Positions 1 through 7,489 of a stretch of 64,000 nucleotides of DNA are shown in pieces. The notes beneath the pieces are model-generated. The model was not told the DNA's origin and searched no databases. It was given only the letters and a program-made list of their open reading frames with translations. Position 1 is the stretch's first letter. The number at the start of each line of letters is the position of its first letter. This stretch comes from Kutzneria sp036403095 (GTDB lineage Bacteria; Actinomycetota; Actinomycetes; Mycobacteriales; Pseudonocardiaceae): positions 45,515 through 109,514 of the forward strand of contig DASWRQ010000153.1 in the NCBI GenBank assembly GCA_036403095.1, given 5' to 3'. Made by a program: the position numbers and the translations under genes.

Positions 1-537
1 GTTCGGCCCGTTCGGGGCCAGGCTCAGCGGGATGACCACGGCCCCGGCCTTGCCGGTCACCAGCTGAGCGACGGCATGGCCAGTGCCGTCGGCAAGCAGG
101 ACCTTGCGCGCGGCGGGGTCGTCGAAGACGCCTTGCCCGGCTTGGGTCTGTGGACGGTCGGCCGCCTGGATGCCCAGCACGGCGGTCGCCGCGCCCAGGA
201 CGAGCACGATCGCCGCGGCGGCGGCGAGCAGTGTCCGGGACCAGCGGCGCGGCGTGACCACCACGGGAGACTTCTGGTTGTCCGAAGTGGATGCTTGAGT
301 CGTTTGCGGAGTCAGCTCGATCTGCAACAGCAGCCGATGACGAAGGGCCGGCGGCGGTTGGTGTTGCGCGGGAACGGCGCCCAACAGGCCGACCACGGCT
401 TCGGCGTCCCGCAGTGCACCCCGGCACGTCGCGCAGACGGGAAGGTGGTCGCGCAGGCCGATCTCCTCGTCCGGCTCCAGCGCGGACAACGCCCGGCCGA
501 CGGCGTTCTCCCGGTGCGGGCAGTGTCGCTCGTCCAT
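1..537 (-). CDS. Anti-sigma factor with zinc-finger domain (RskA/SigK-type), partial
   Basis: This membrane anti-sigma factor should hold the upstream-encoded ECF sigma factor inactive until a signal triggers proteolysis. The N-terminus has the zinc anti-sigma (ZAS) pattern: an early Cys/His pair and then HLPVCATC around residues 30-37. A Thr/Gln-rich linker leads to one hydrophobic segment (about residues 90-110, rich in AAAAIVLVLGAA), after which extracytoplasmic sequence runs off the window edge. The ATG overlaps the sigma-factor stop (TGATG), showing translational coupling. The family is clear. The RskA comparison rests on gene order and on the fasciclin gene nearby. Confidence 0.82.
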   Translation of the reverse strand, partial: MDERHCPHRENAVGRALSALEPDEEIGLRDHLPVCATCRGALRDAEAVVGLLGAVPAQHQPPPALRHRLLLQIELTPQTTQASTSDNQKSPVVVTPRRWSRTLLAAAAAIVLVLGAATAVLGIQAADRPQTQAGQGVFDDPAARKVLLADGTGHAVAQLVTGKAGAVVIPLSLAPNGPN

Positions 538-1163
538 CACTGCGCCCCCATCCAGGCCTTGCCCCGGTACTCCCCCATCAGCGACGACAGCAGGCCGCGC
601 AGCTTGCGCATTCCGGTGAAGGTCCGGGATTTCACGGTGCCCAGTGGCAGTCCGGTGATCGCGGACACCTCGCTCTGCGTGTAGCCGCCGAGATAGGCCA
701 GCGCGATCACCTCCCGCTGCTCCTGCGACAACTGCCCCAGCGCGGCCCGGACCTGGTCGCCGAGCACGCCGCTCATCGCCTTCTCGTCGGCGCCCGGGCC
801 GGCCGGCACCAGGCCGTCGACGATCTCGTCGGCGCCGAGCACGGTCCGCCGGCGATGGGCGGCCTGCCGGCGAACAACGTCGACCGATCGGTGATGCACC
901 AGCGTGAGCAGCCAGCTGCCGAACCCGCCGCGGCCCGGGTCGAACCGGCCGGGATCCCGCCAGAAAGCCAGAAACGCCTCCTGCACCGCCTCCTCGGCGT
1001 AGTCCTGGTCGACGCACACCCGGCGCGCCAACGAGTACGCCTGCCGGCAGTAGCGGTCGTACAGCAAGGCGAACGCCCCTCGGTCGCCGGTGGCCACCGC
1101 GGCGACCAGGTCCGCGTCGGCCGAGCCGTTGCCACTGGTCGACCCGGGCCCCTTGGGGATCAT
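537..1163 (-). CDS. ECF RNA polymerase sigma factor, SigK-like
   Basis: An extracytoplasmic-function sigma-70 factor of about 208 residues that directs RNA polymerase to stress or envelope promoters. Region 2 (about residues 20-90) includes DYAEEAVQEAFLAFWRDPGRF. Region 4 near the C-terminus has the helix-turn-helix YTQSEVSAITGLPLGTVKSR. The ATG at 1163 has a purine-rich GGTGGAA just upstream; an in-frame GTG at 1181 is the alternative start. It overlaps the anti-sigma gene by TGATG. In mycobacteria SigK controls fasciclin antigens (MPT70/83). The fasciclin lipoprotein just upstream here makes the same logic plausible, though I could not confirm matching promoters. Confidence 0.88.
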   Translation of the reverse strand: MIPKGPGSTSGNGSADADLVAAVATGDRGAFALLYDRYCRQAYSLARRVCVDQDYAEEAVQEAFLAFWRDPGRFDPGRGGFGSWLLTLVHHRSVDVVRRQAAHRRRTVLGADEIVDGLVPAGPGADEKAMSGVLGDQVRAALGQLSQEQREVIALAYLGGYTQSEVSAITGLPLGTVKSRTFTGMRKLRGLLSSLMGEYRGKAWMGAQ

Positions 1164-1211
1164 CACTTCCACCGTTCGCACGCGCGCCCCACTTCGGTTC
1201 GGCCCAGGCGC

Positions 1212-1238
1212 GGGGCCCGCCGGTGACCGGCGGGCCCC
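1212..1238 (-). terminator. Hairpin after the fasciclin gene
   Basis: A near-perfect inverted repeat (arms GGGGCCCGCCGG and its complement, loop of about 3 nt) lies 14 bases after the fasciclin stop and before the sigma gene. It is a GC-rich actinomycete-type terminator without a clear U-tract. Confidence 0.6.
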
Positions 1239-1251
1239 ACTGCGGTTGGAC

Positions 1252-1896
1252 TCAGCTGCCCGGGGTGAGCACCTTGTCGATGACGAAGACAGTGGCGTTG
1301 CCGGTCGGGATGTTGCCGCACAACACCTTCGCGCCGTTGACCATGACGCCGGAGGTCTTGTCGCCGGTGATCTTCACGGTGCCACCCTGCAGCGTCTTCT
1401 CCGAGCCGGCGGCGATCAGGCCGTCTGCGTCCATCCGCTGCGGCAGCACGTGGTACTGGAGGATCGGTGCGAGCGTCGCCGGGTCCTTGGCCAGGGCCGC
1501 GAACTTGTCCGCGCCCAGCGCGTCGAAGGCCGGGTCGTACGGGGCGAACACGGTGATGGCCTGCTGCGAGTTCAAGGTGTCACCCAGGTTGGCCGCGCCG
1601 ACGGCGGCGACCAGCTTGGTCAGCAGCGGGTTGTTGCTGGCCGCGGTGGCGACCGGGTCGGTGGCCATGCCGTTGAGGGAACCCTTGCCGCTGCTGGGAA
1701 TCTGACCGCAGGCCGGGCCGAAGGTGTCGCTGGTCTTGGTGACGCCTTCCGAAGCGGTGGTGGTGGTCGGCGACGCCATCGACGTGGTGGTGCTGCCGCC
1801 GGAGCTCGTGGCGCCGGCGCCGTTGCCGCAGGCGGCAAGGGAAACGGCGGCCGCGGTGACGGCGACGCCGGCGGCGACGCGGTGGAATGCGCGCAT
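1252..1896 (-). CDS. Secreted fasciclin-domain lipoprotein (MPT70/MPT83-like)
   Basis: A secreted lipoprotein of about 214 residues. The signal peptide MRAFHRVAAGVAVTAAAVSL leads into a lipobox (LAACGNG, lipidated Cys near residue 23). A low-complexity Ser/Thr linker follows, then one FAS1 domain with the H1-like NSQQAITVFAPYDPAFDAL and the H2 region near LQYHVLPQRM. The start is ATG 1896 because GGAGG lies 8 bases upstream. The open frame extends further upstream, but that extension would precede the signal peptide. Mycobacterial homologues are SigK-regulated, and the adjacent SigK/RskA-like pair suggests the same here. The molecular role is unknown, probably adhesion or surface binding. Confidence 0.9.
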   Translation of the reverse strand: MRAFHRVAAGVAVTAAAVSLAACGNGAGATSSGGSTTTSMASPTTTTASEGVTKTSDTFGPACGQIPSSGKGSLNGMATDPVATAASNNPLLTKLVAAVGAANLGDTLNSQQAITVFAPYDPAFDALGADKFAALAKDPATLAPILQYHVLPQRMDADGLIAAGSEKTLQGGTVKITGDKTSGVMVNGAKVLCGNIPTGNATVFVIDKVLTPGS

Positions 1897-2043
1897 GGCA
1901 AAATCCTCCAGTAATGGTGAGAAAGGTGAGGTCCCGGCTTGTCGGGGAACATCCTCGGTGTCTGCCCAAGCGTTCGGCCGTTGCGGCCCGATCGGTTCGA
2001 CCCGATCGGTCACGCTTCGGTCACGACACGAATCGGGACCGGA

Positions 2044-3573
2044 TCAGGATGTGGTGAACACGATCGTGTGCCAGCCGGTCGCGCCGTCCGGAATCGGACT
2101 GACCCGCTGCTGGGTCTGGACGTAGCCGGTTGCGTCGGTGGCGCGGCAGATCACGGTGTGCGTGCCGGGCCCTATGACGTAGACCTTGCGCCACATCCGC
2201 CAGGTCTCCCTGGTGTCGGCGACCGCCAGATCGGCTTCCTGCCAGGGGCCGCCGTCCATCCGCACCTCGACCTTGGTGATGCCCCTGGTCTGAGCCCAGG
2301 CGATGCCGGCCACCACGACCCGACCGGCCGACAGGGACTGCAGGCCTTGGGGCACGTCGATGCGGGACTCGGTCTTGATCGGCGCTTTCTCGCTGTACCC
2401 GCGGGACACCCAGTACTGCTTCTTCGCGGCGAACGTGGTGAGCTCGATCTCCTTGAGCCACTTGGTCGCCGAGGCGTAGCCGTAGACGCCGGGCACCACC
2501 AGGCGCGCCGGAAAGCCGTGCTCCGGCGGCAAAGCCTGGCCGTTCATGCCGATCGCCAGCATCGCGTGCCGATTCGGGTCCAGCACCGCCGCGACCGGGC
2601 TGCCGGCGCTGTATCCGTCCACACTGGACGAGAGAACCTGGTCGGCTTCGGGTCTGACGCCGGCCCTGGCCAGGAGGTCGCGCAACAGCACGCCGGTGAA
2701 GTCCGCTGTGGACACATAGGGGCCACCGACCTCATTGGACACACAGGTCATGGTGATCGTCCTGGTGACCAGGTCCATGCCCATGATGTCGGCGAAGGTC
2801 AGGTTCAGCTCCCGCTCGACCAGGCCGTGCACCCGGAGAGTCCAGTCCTCGGCCCGCAGTTGCGGCACCGACAGCGCGGTGTCGACGCGGTAGAACCGGG
2901 AGTTCGGCGTGACGAAGCTCGGCGTGCCGTCCGAGGCGAAGTCGGCGCCCGAGGGCTTCGCCGGCAGCGGATACGCCGCCAGCATCCGCGTGACCTTCGC
3001 CCGGGAGCTCTCCACGTCGACCCGGCCGACCAGCAGGCGCCCGCCGGCGCCGGCCAGCCCGATGCCCACCACCGCGCCGAGGGCGCCGAGCAGGAAGGTC
3101 CGCCGTCCCGAGGCCGGCGGGTCGGCGGTGCCCCTGGCCAGCCGATGCAGCGAGAGAAACACCGTCACACCGGCGATGACGCCGGCCAGCGGCGCGAGCA
3201 CCGCGGCCGGCGTCAGGTTCGGGCGGGCCAGCACCGCGACCACGCCGAGGCCGCCGAGGAGCACGGCCAACACCGTGCCCGGCAGCGGCGTCCGGCGCGA
3301 CATCAGGCCGGCCACCGCCGCGGCGACCAGGAGGAACACCCCCATGCCGGCCAACAGCACCAGTTTGTCGTTCGTGCCGAAGGTGCGTACGGCGAAGTCC
3401 TTGAGCGGCAACGGGGTCAGATCGATCGCGCTGTTGCCGACGGCCAGCAGCGGCGAGGCGTCAGGATCGACGAACGCCGCGACCAGATCCCCGACGGCCA
3501 GCGCCGCCCCGACCCCGAGCACCCCGACCATGATCGCGGCCGTCGCCGGCAAGCCGCGGGAACGTTGCTCCAT
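2044..3573 (-). CDS. Membrane-anchored molybdopterin-dependent oxidoreductase (sulfite oxidase family)
   Basis: A 509-residue protein. The N-terminal 170 residues form about four to five transmembrane helices (for example LVLLAGMGVFLLVAAAVAGL and VLAVLLGGLGVVAVLA). A sulfite-oxidase-type molybdopterin domain follows, with the probable Mo-ligating Cys in TITMTCVSNEVGG. The C-terminus resembles a Mo-co dimerisation domain (GIAWAQTRGITKVEVRMDGG). The catalytic domain is probably extracytoplasmic. The substrate is unknown; methionine sulfoxide reductase (MsrP/YedY) and sulfite oxidases are the nearest characterised relatives. It lies 147 bases upstream of the fasciclin gene on the same strand, so it may share SigK control. 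Confidence 0.88.
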   Translation of the reverse strand: MEQRSRGLPATAAIMVGVLGVGAALAVGDLVAAFVDPDASPLLAVGNSAIDLTPLPLKDFAVRTFGTNDKLVLLAGMGVFLLVAAAVAGLMSRRTPLPGTVLAVLLGGLGVVAVLARPNLTPAAVLAPLAGVIAGVTVFLSLHRLARGTADPPASGRRTFLLGALGAVVGIGLAGAGGRLLVGRVDVESSRAKVTRMLAAYPLPAKPSGADFASDGTPSFVTPNSRFYRVDTALSVPQLRAEDWTLRVHGLVERELNLTFADIMGMDLVTRTITMTCVSNEVGGPYVSTADFTGVLLRDLLARAGVRPEADQVLSSSVDGYSAGSPVAAVLDPNRHAMLAIGMNGQALPPEHGFPARLVVPGVYGYASATKWLKEIELTTFAAKKQYWVSRGYSEKAPIKTESRIDVPQGLQSLSAGRVVVAGIAWAQTRGITKVEVRMDGGPWQEADLAVADTRETWRMWRKVYVIGPGTHTVICRATDATGYVQTQQRVSPIPDGATGWHTIVFTTS

Positions 3574-3631
3574 GTCCGGTGTTCGTCGGCCATGCGCGGA
3601 TCGGTTCGCCGCGAGGCTCGACGATCGCTCG

Positions 3632-4330
3632 CTACCGGGTCGGCGTGGGCGTCAGCCCGTTGGAGTCCGCGCCGTTGCCGTTGACGGCATTCGGGTTGAC
3701 CACCGGCTCGGTGGTGCGCGCCGGGGTGCTGCCGCCGCCGGCCGCCGGGCAGGTGATGGGCTGGTCCACCGACGACCGCACGGCGAAGACCCGCAGGGTG
3801 GGCGGTGACCCGGCGTCGGACACGCGGCCGAACACCAGCGTGGTGTCGGGGGTGATCTCGCGCGGCTTGATCGTGATCTTGTTGGGCGCGCCGGGCACCG
3901 GCCGCAGCGCGTCGGGCGGCAGCGCGGCCTTGCCCTCCTCGCTGACCACGCAGTCCTTGGTCGGCTGCTGCATCTCGACGACCCGGCCACGCACGCCGTA
4001 CCGGGTGAGGTCCGCGTTGAGCCCCCACGATCCGCTGAAATTGTTCACCGTGACGGTCAGCGTGTCGTCGGCGGTGCGTTCGACGGCGAACGCCGGCGGC
4101 GCGCCGCCACCGCCGCCGACCGGGAACAGTCCGACGCCGGTGATCACGGCCACCACGGCGGCGGCAGTGCCGATGCCGGCCACCACGAACCAGCGGCGGG
4201 AACCCCGGGTCTGGGGCGTCTTCGTGATCCGCGCCAGCAGCGCCAGTCCCTCCGGACTGTGGCTGGCGTCCTGGTAGGCGTTGTCCGACAGGGGGTTGGC
4301 CGCCCGTAGCGCCTTGAGCTCGTCGTTCAC
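3632..4330 (-). CDS. Single-pass membrane protein coupled to an ECF sigma factor (putative anti-sigma-like)
   Basis: A 232-residue protein with a cytoplasmic N-terminus (VNDELKALRAANPLSDNAY), one transmembrane helix near residues 48-68 (FVVAGIGTAAAVVAVITGVG) and an extracytoplasmic domain ending in a Thr/Pro/Asn-rich tail. The N-terminus matches a family of actinomycete proteins encoded beside ECF sigma factors (CU044_5270-like). Its GTG start overlaps the sigma stop as GTGA. No zinc-finger is visible, so sigma binding is inferred only from position. A longer upstream frame exists but runs through the sigma gene. Confidence 0.72.
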   Translation of the reverse strand: MNDELKALRAANPLSDNAYQDASHSPEGLALLARITKTPQTRGSRRWFVVAGIGTAAAVVAVITGVGLFPVGGGGGAPPAFAVERTADDTLTVTVNNFSGSWGLNADLTRYGVRGRVVEMQQPTKDCVVSEEGKAALPPDALRPVPGAPNKITIKPREITPDTTLVFGRVSDAGSPPTLRVFAVRSSVDQPITCPAAGGGSTPARTTEPVVNPNAVNGNGADSNGLTPTPTR

Positions 4331-4842
4331 TTCGCTTCTCCTCTCGCCGGGGCCAGTCGGGGCGGGGTCAGCTTCGCGGCGAGGCGCCGGCGGGCCCGAT
4401 GCAGCCGGACCTTGAACGCCGACAGCGTGCAGCCGACGACCTCGGCCGCGGTCGGCGCGGCCACGCCGTCCCACTCCGTCAGCATCAGGACTTCCTGATC
4501 GCCCGCGGGGAGTTCGGCCAACGCCCGTAGCACGTCGGCCCGCGCGGCGACGGCGTCGGCATGATCGGCCTCGACAACGCCGTCGCCCATGGCGCCGATC
4601 CGCTCGTCCAGGCGGTCGCGCCGGATCTCGGCCCGCACGTGGTTGGCCAGCACCCGGCGCGCCGTCGCGTAGAGCCACGGCAACGGGTCGTCCAGCGGCA
4701 CCGCGTCCGGCCGACGCCAGGCGACCAGGAACGTCTCGGCCACCACATCCTTGGCGGCATCGTGGCCGACCCTTCGCGTCCCGTACCGCAACAGCGCGGC
4801 GTAGTGCGCGTGGTACAGCTCCTCGAACGCCTCGACATCCAT
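4327..4842 (-). CDS. ECF sigma factor (sigma-70 family)
   Basis: A short ECF sigma factor of about 171 residues. Region 2 (residues about 10-75) contains AAKDVVAETFLVAWRRPDAV, and region 4 contains PTAAEVVGCTLSAFKVRLHRARRRL. The start is ATG 4842, which has GGGGAGGGG upstream; an upstream in-frame ATG at 4968 would add 42 non-homologous residues. It is translationally coupled to the membrane protein downstream, a typical ECF operon. Target genes are unknown; no recognisable autoregulatory promoter was identified. Confidence 0.87.
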   Translation of the reverse strand: MDVEAFEELYHAHYAALLRYGTRRVGHDAAKDVVAETFLVAWRRPDAVPLDDPLPWLYATARRVLANHVRAEIRRDRLDERIGAMGDGVVEADHADAVAARADVLRALAELPAGDQEVLMLTEWDGVAAPTAAEVVGCTLSAFKVRLHRARRRLAAKLTPPRLAPARGEAK

Positions 4843-4975
4843 CGGGCCCCTCCCCGTTCCGCCCACACTCCGGTAGATGTCCGGCAACGGCCGATCGGTT
4901 ACAGGCTGCCCGCGCGGGTCGGCGATGAGCCGGGTCGGTGAGCCCTGCCGACTCGAGGAGGCCGTCATGGACGAA

Positions 4976-5009
4976 ACCCGTGCCGCCCCTGCGCAGGGGC
5001 GGCACGGGT
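4976..5009 (-). terminator. Perfect 17-bp-arm hairpin after the ribonuclease gene
   Basis: A 34-base perfect palindrome (arms start ACCCGTGCCGCCCC, no loop) begins 12 bases past the ribonuclease stop. It probably terminates that gene and insulates the ECF sigma operon. Confidence 0.72.
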
Positions 5010-5021
5010 ACGAGAACCGGT

Positions 5022-5423
5022 CTACAGCTCGTAGAAGTTGCTGTAGTGGTCGGGGGTGAACCAGACCTCGCCGTTGTCCATGTCGACGACGATGCGGGCG
5101 GCGTCGCGATGGGCGCCGCAGGCCCGCGGGTAGACGTCGAACTCCTGGAAGGAGTCACCGCCGGGCAGCTGGCCATCGTTGTTGTAGTACGTGCCACCGG
5201 CGTAGCTGCACTGGCCGTTCGGCCAGTCGACCCAGCCGCGCCGGCTGGGGTAGCCCAAGGACTGCCAGGTGGAGTCGGCCGAGGCGGCGGCGGAGCAACC
5301 CGAGATGGTGCACGAGTTGTGCACGGTCGCGTTGGCGGCCGGCGTGGTCACCAGGGCCAGACCGAACATCATGCCCAGCGCGGTCAGGGTAAGGGTGACG
5401 CGCTTGGTCCAGGTGGGGCGCAC
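5022..5423 (-). CDS. Secreted guanyl-specific ribonuclease (N1/T1/barnase-like family)
   Basis: A small secreted RNase of about 133 residues. The signal peptide (VRPTWTKRVTLTLTALG, then LALVTTPAANA) is followed by a mature domain with four Cys. The family signature is visible in EFDVYPR, then RIVVDMDNGEVWF and DHYSNFYEL at the end. The Glu, Arg and His in these motifs match the catalytic Glu/Arg/His triad of the microbial RNase family. The GTG start is supported by AAGGAG seven bases upstream. A barstar-type inhibitor gene is not seen beside it. Confidence 0.85.
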   Translation of the reverse strand: MRPTWTKRVTLTLTALGMMFGLALVTTPAANATVHNSCTISGCSAAASADSTWQSLGYPSRRGWVDWPNGQCSYAGGTYYNNDGQLPGGDSFQEFDVYPRACGAHRDAARIVVDMDNGEVWFTPDHYSNFYEL

Positions 5424-5485
5424 GAAATCTCCTTGTCGGGCGGAAAACGCGCCGATGCGGTCGCGTCGGCGCACGAGGGCAGGGG

Positions 5486-6019
5486 TCAGCCGATGCCGAC
5501 GACGGATTCCGCGGTGGTCCAGTTGGTGGCGATGGCCTGCTGCGCGTCGACGAGGTCGACCTGTCCGGCGCACACCGCCTTCTTCAGCGCGTTCTCGACT
5601 GAATCCTTGGTGTACGCCGTCTTGCTGCCGTAGTGCGGCTCGGGCCACAGGTTGCGCGGGTCACGCGGTGCGCCACCGAGTTCCAGCGGGATGAGGTGGT
5701 CTTCCTCGTAGTCGGCGGTGCTGGTGTCGGAGTAGCCGTACTCGGCGATCTGCTTGACCTTCAACGGGTTGGTGTAGGACGTCGGCGGCCGGACCGTGCT
5801 GGTCCACCCCGACACGCAGATCGTCCGGCCGATGGTGCCCTGGCTGACGTCCGGGTTGGTGGCGCCGGGAGTGCAGGACGAATCCGGCAGCGGCAGGTAC
5901 GAGGTCGAGCAGGACGCGGCCGCGGCGTGCGGAGCCGACGGCGACGCGACGGCGGGCGCGGCGACGAGCAACGCCGTGGCGCACACGGAAACCAGCATGG
6001 CGATGGCAGGGCGTGACAT
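5486..6019 (-). CDS. Secreted HNH-like protein
   Basis: A 177-residue exported protein with signal peptide MSRPAIAMLVSVCATALLVA ending near APAVASP. The mature part has the motif EEDHLIPLELGGAPRDPRNL, where the DH, GG and Asn spacing resembles HNH nuclease cores (His as general base, Asn stabilising the finger). Four Cys could form two disulfides. It lies just upstream of the secreted ribonuclease on the same strand. The nuclease fold is a motif-based inference and activity is unproven. Confidence 0.68.
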   Translation of the reverse strand: MSRPAIAMLVSVCATALLVAAPAVASPSAPHAAAASCSTSYLPLPDSSCTPGATNPDVSQGTIGRTICVSGWTSTVRPPTSYTNPLKVKQIAEYGYSDTSTADYEEDHLIPLELGGAPRDPRNLWPEPHYGSKTAYTKDSVENALKKAVCAGQVDLVDAQQAIATNWTTAESVVGIG

Positions 6020-6409
6020 TCGAGAGCTCCTCGCGGGTGACGATGTCGCTCGGGCGGACGACCGCGCCGCAGCAGGGAGATCACGACGGGCCGAAACGCA
6101 CCGTAAGCACGTTGCGGCCGCAGCGGAACAGGTCGAAATTTGACAGGAGCACCCGGTTCTGTGAACCCGAATATCCGGATTGATCCCTATGTCGACTATC
6201 GAGGGCGTGACTCCGCCCGGGTTCGACGTCTGTTCAACAACCGTTTCGTGGCACGCCTCGTGTCGTCGCCGGCCCGTTCAGTCGAGATCAAGAAGAGACG
6301 CTGATCACGTTCGACATCGTCGTCCATTGTGGACAGTCTCGAGCGTTCCGACGGCCGTGATCACCCGCGCGCGTTAGGCTCGACCGATGAACCATCGAGT
6401 GGGCCCGCG
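6020..6409 (+). other. Intergenic region
   Basis: This is the divergent promoter space between the secreted HNH-like protein and the SDR. A stretch of lower GC around 6125-6260 may contain the promoters. I see no RNA gene or clear palindrome. Confidence 0.4.
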
Positions 6410-7168
6410 GTGAGGGGCGTGCTGGTCACTGGCGCCTCGCGAGGCATCGGCCGGGCCGTGGCCGAGGCGTTCGCCGCGCGAGGCGACCGTGTTGCCGTGC
6501 ACTACGGGAGCAGCCGCGAAGATGCCGAGCAGACCGTGCGCGGGCTGACCGGCGACGGGCACGTGATGGTCGACGGCGACCTCGGCGACCCACGGGCGGC
6601 AAGCGACGTCGCCGCCACGGCCGTCAGCTCGCTCGGCGCGGTGGACGTGCTGATCAACAACGCGGCCCTGGCCCCGACGGCGGCCACCCGTCACGCCATC
6701 ACCGAGGTCGACTATGACGACTGGGTCTCCATCTGGCGACGAACGTTCGAGGTGAACCTGTTCGGCGCGGCGAACGTCTCGTGGGCGGTCGCTCGGCACC
6801 TGGTCGACCGGGGTGCGACCGGCAGCATCGTCAACGTCGGTTCCCGGGGCGCTTTCCGCGGCGAGCCGGAGCATCCGGCGTACGGCGCGAGCAAAGCGGC
6901 GCTGCACGCGATGGGCCAGTCCTTGGCCGTTGCCCTTGCCCCGCACGGCATCGCCGTGAGCACGGTCGCGCCCGGCTTCGTGGCGACGCAACGCCAGTCC
7001 GCCGCGCTGGCCGGCGCCGACGGGGACGCACTGCGCGGGCAGAGCCCGTTCGGCCGGGTCGGCACGCCGGCCGAAGTCGCCGCCGCCGTGCTGTACCTGG
7101 CTTCGCCGGAGGCCGCCTGGAGCTCCGGCGCGATCCTGGACGTCAACGGGGCCTCGTACCTGCGCTGA
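6410..7168 (+). CDS. SDR family NAD(P)-dependent oxidoreductase
   Basis: A classical short-chain dehydrogenase of about 252 residues. It has the Rossmann motif TGASRGIG near the N-terminus, the structural NNAA motif, catalytic Ser in NVGSRGAF, and YGASK (Tyr/Lys). It ends with a typical FabG-like C-terminus (SSGAILDVNGA). GTG 6410 starts five residues before the nucleotide-binding motif. An in-frame GTG at 6329 is possible but adds sequence unlike the family. The substrate cannot be told, and there is no obvious operon partner. Confidence 0.8.
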   Translation: MRGVLVTGASRGIGRAVAEAFAARGDRVAVHYGSSREDAEQTVRGLTGDGHVMVDGDLGDPRAASDVAATAVSSLGAVDVLINNAALAPTAATRHAITEVDYDDWVSIWRRTFEVNLFGAANVSWAVARHLVDRGATGSIVNVGSRGAFRGEPEHPAYGASKAALHAMGQSLAVALAPHGIAVSTVAPGFVATQRQSAALAGADGDALRGQSPFGRVGTPAEVAAAVLYLASPEAAWSSGAILDVNGASYLR

Positions 7169-7440
7169 TCAGGGCAGCAGTGCCCGTGCCGCCTGCTCGG
7201 CCAGCCAGCCGCCGGCCTCCGACCAGCTCCAGCCGAAGCCGCGGGCGGTGTGCCAGGCCTCGATGCCGAAGTAGAACCAGAGGATCTGCTCGACCTTCTT
7301 GCGGGACAGGCCCCGCGGAGGCCGCCGACATCGACGAGCCGCGCGGCGAAGTCGGCCGCGGCGGAGACGTCCGGGACGGCGTCGCGGTTGTCGAGCAGGA
7401 CGGCCAGCGCCTGCTGCCGGCGGCGGCGCACCCGGCCCGA
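7169..7440 (-). pseudogene. Remnant of a TetR-family regulator C-terminus, frameshifted
   Basis: The last 50 or so codons (stop 7171-7169) read LSRKKVEQILWFYFGIEAW and end WLAEQAARALLP, typical of the C-terminal ligand domain of actinomycete TetR proteins. The upstream part continues in another frame (ALAVLLDNRDAVPDVSAAA), with the frame break near 7315-7325. No helix-turn-helix half exists, because the preceding gene begins immediately beyond. It is therefore a decayed fragment. Confidence 0.55.
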
Positions 7441-7444
7441 CCCT

Positions 7445-7482
7445 GCGTTGGTGCCAGCCACGCCGTGAACTGGCACCAACGC
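7445..7482 (-). terminator. Hairpin with 13-bp perfect arms after the alginate lyase gene
   Basis: The arms GCGTTGGTGCCAG and CTGGCACCAACGC are separated by 12 bases and sit just beyond the lyase stop. It is probably a transcription terminator. It also marks the left limit of the TetR remnant. Confidence 0.55.
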
Positions 7483-7489
7483 GGTTCGG

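Noticed and set aside
7445..7482. Phage or element attachment site
   Set aside because: The sequence is an inverted rather than a direct repeat, is not flanked by integrase or tRNA, and sits exactly where a terminator is expected.
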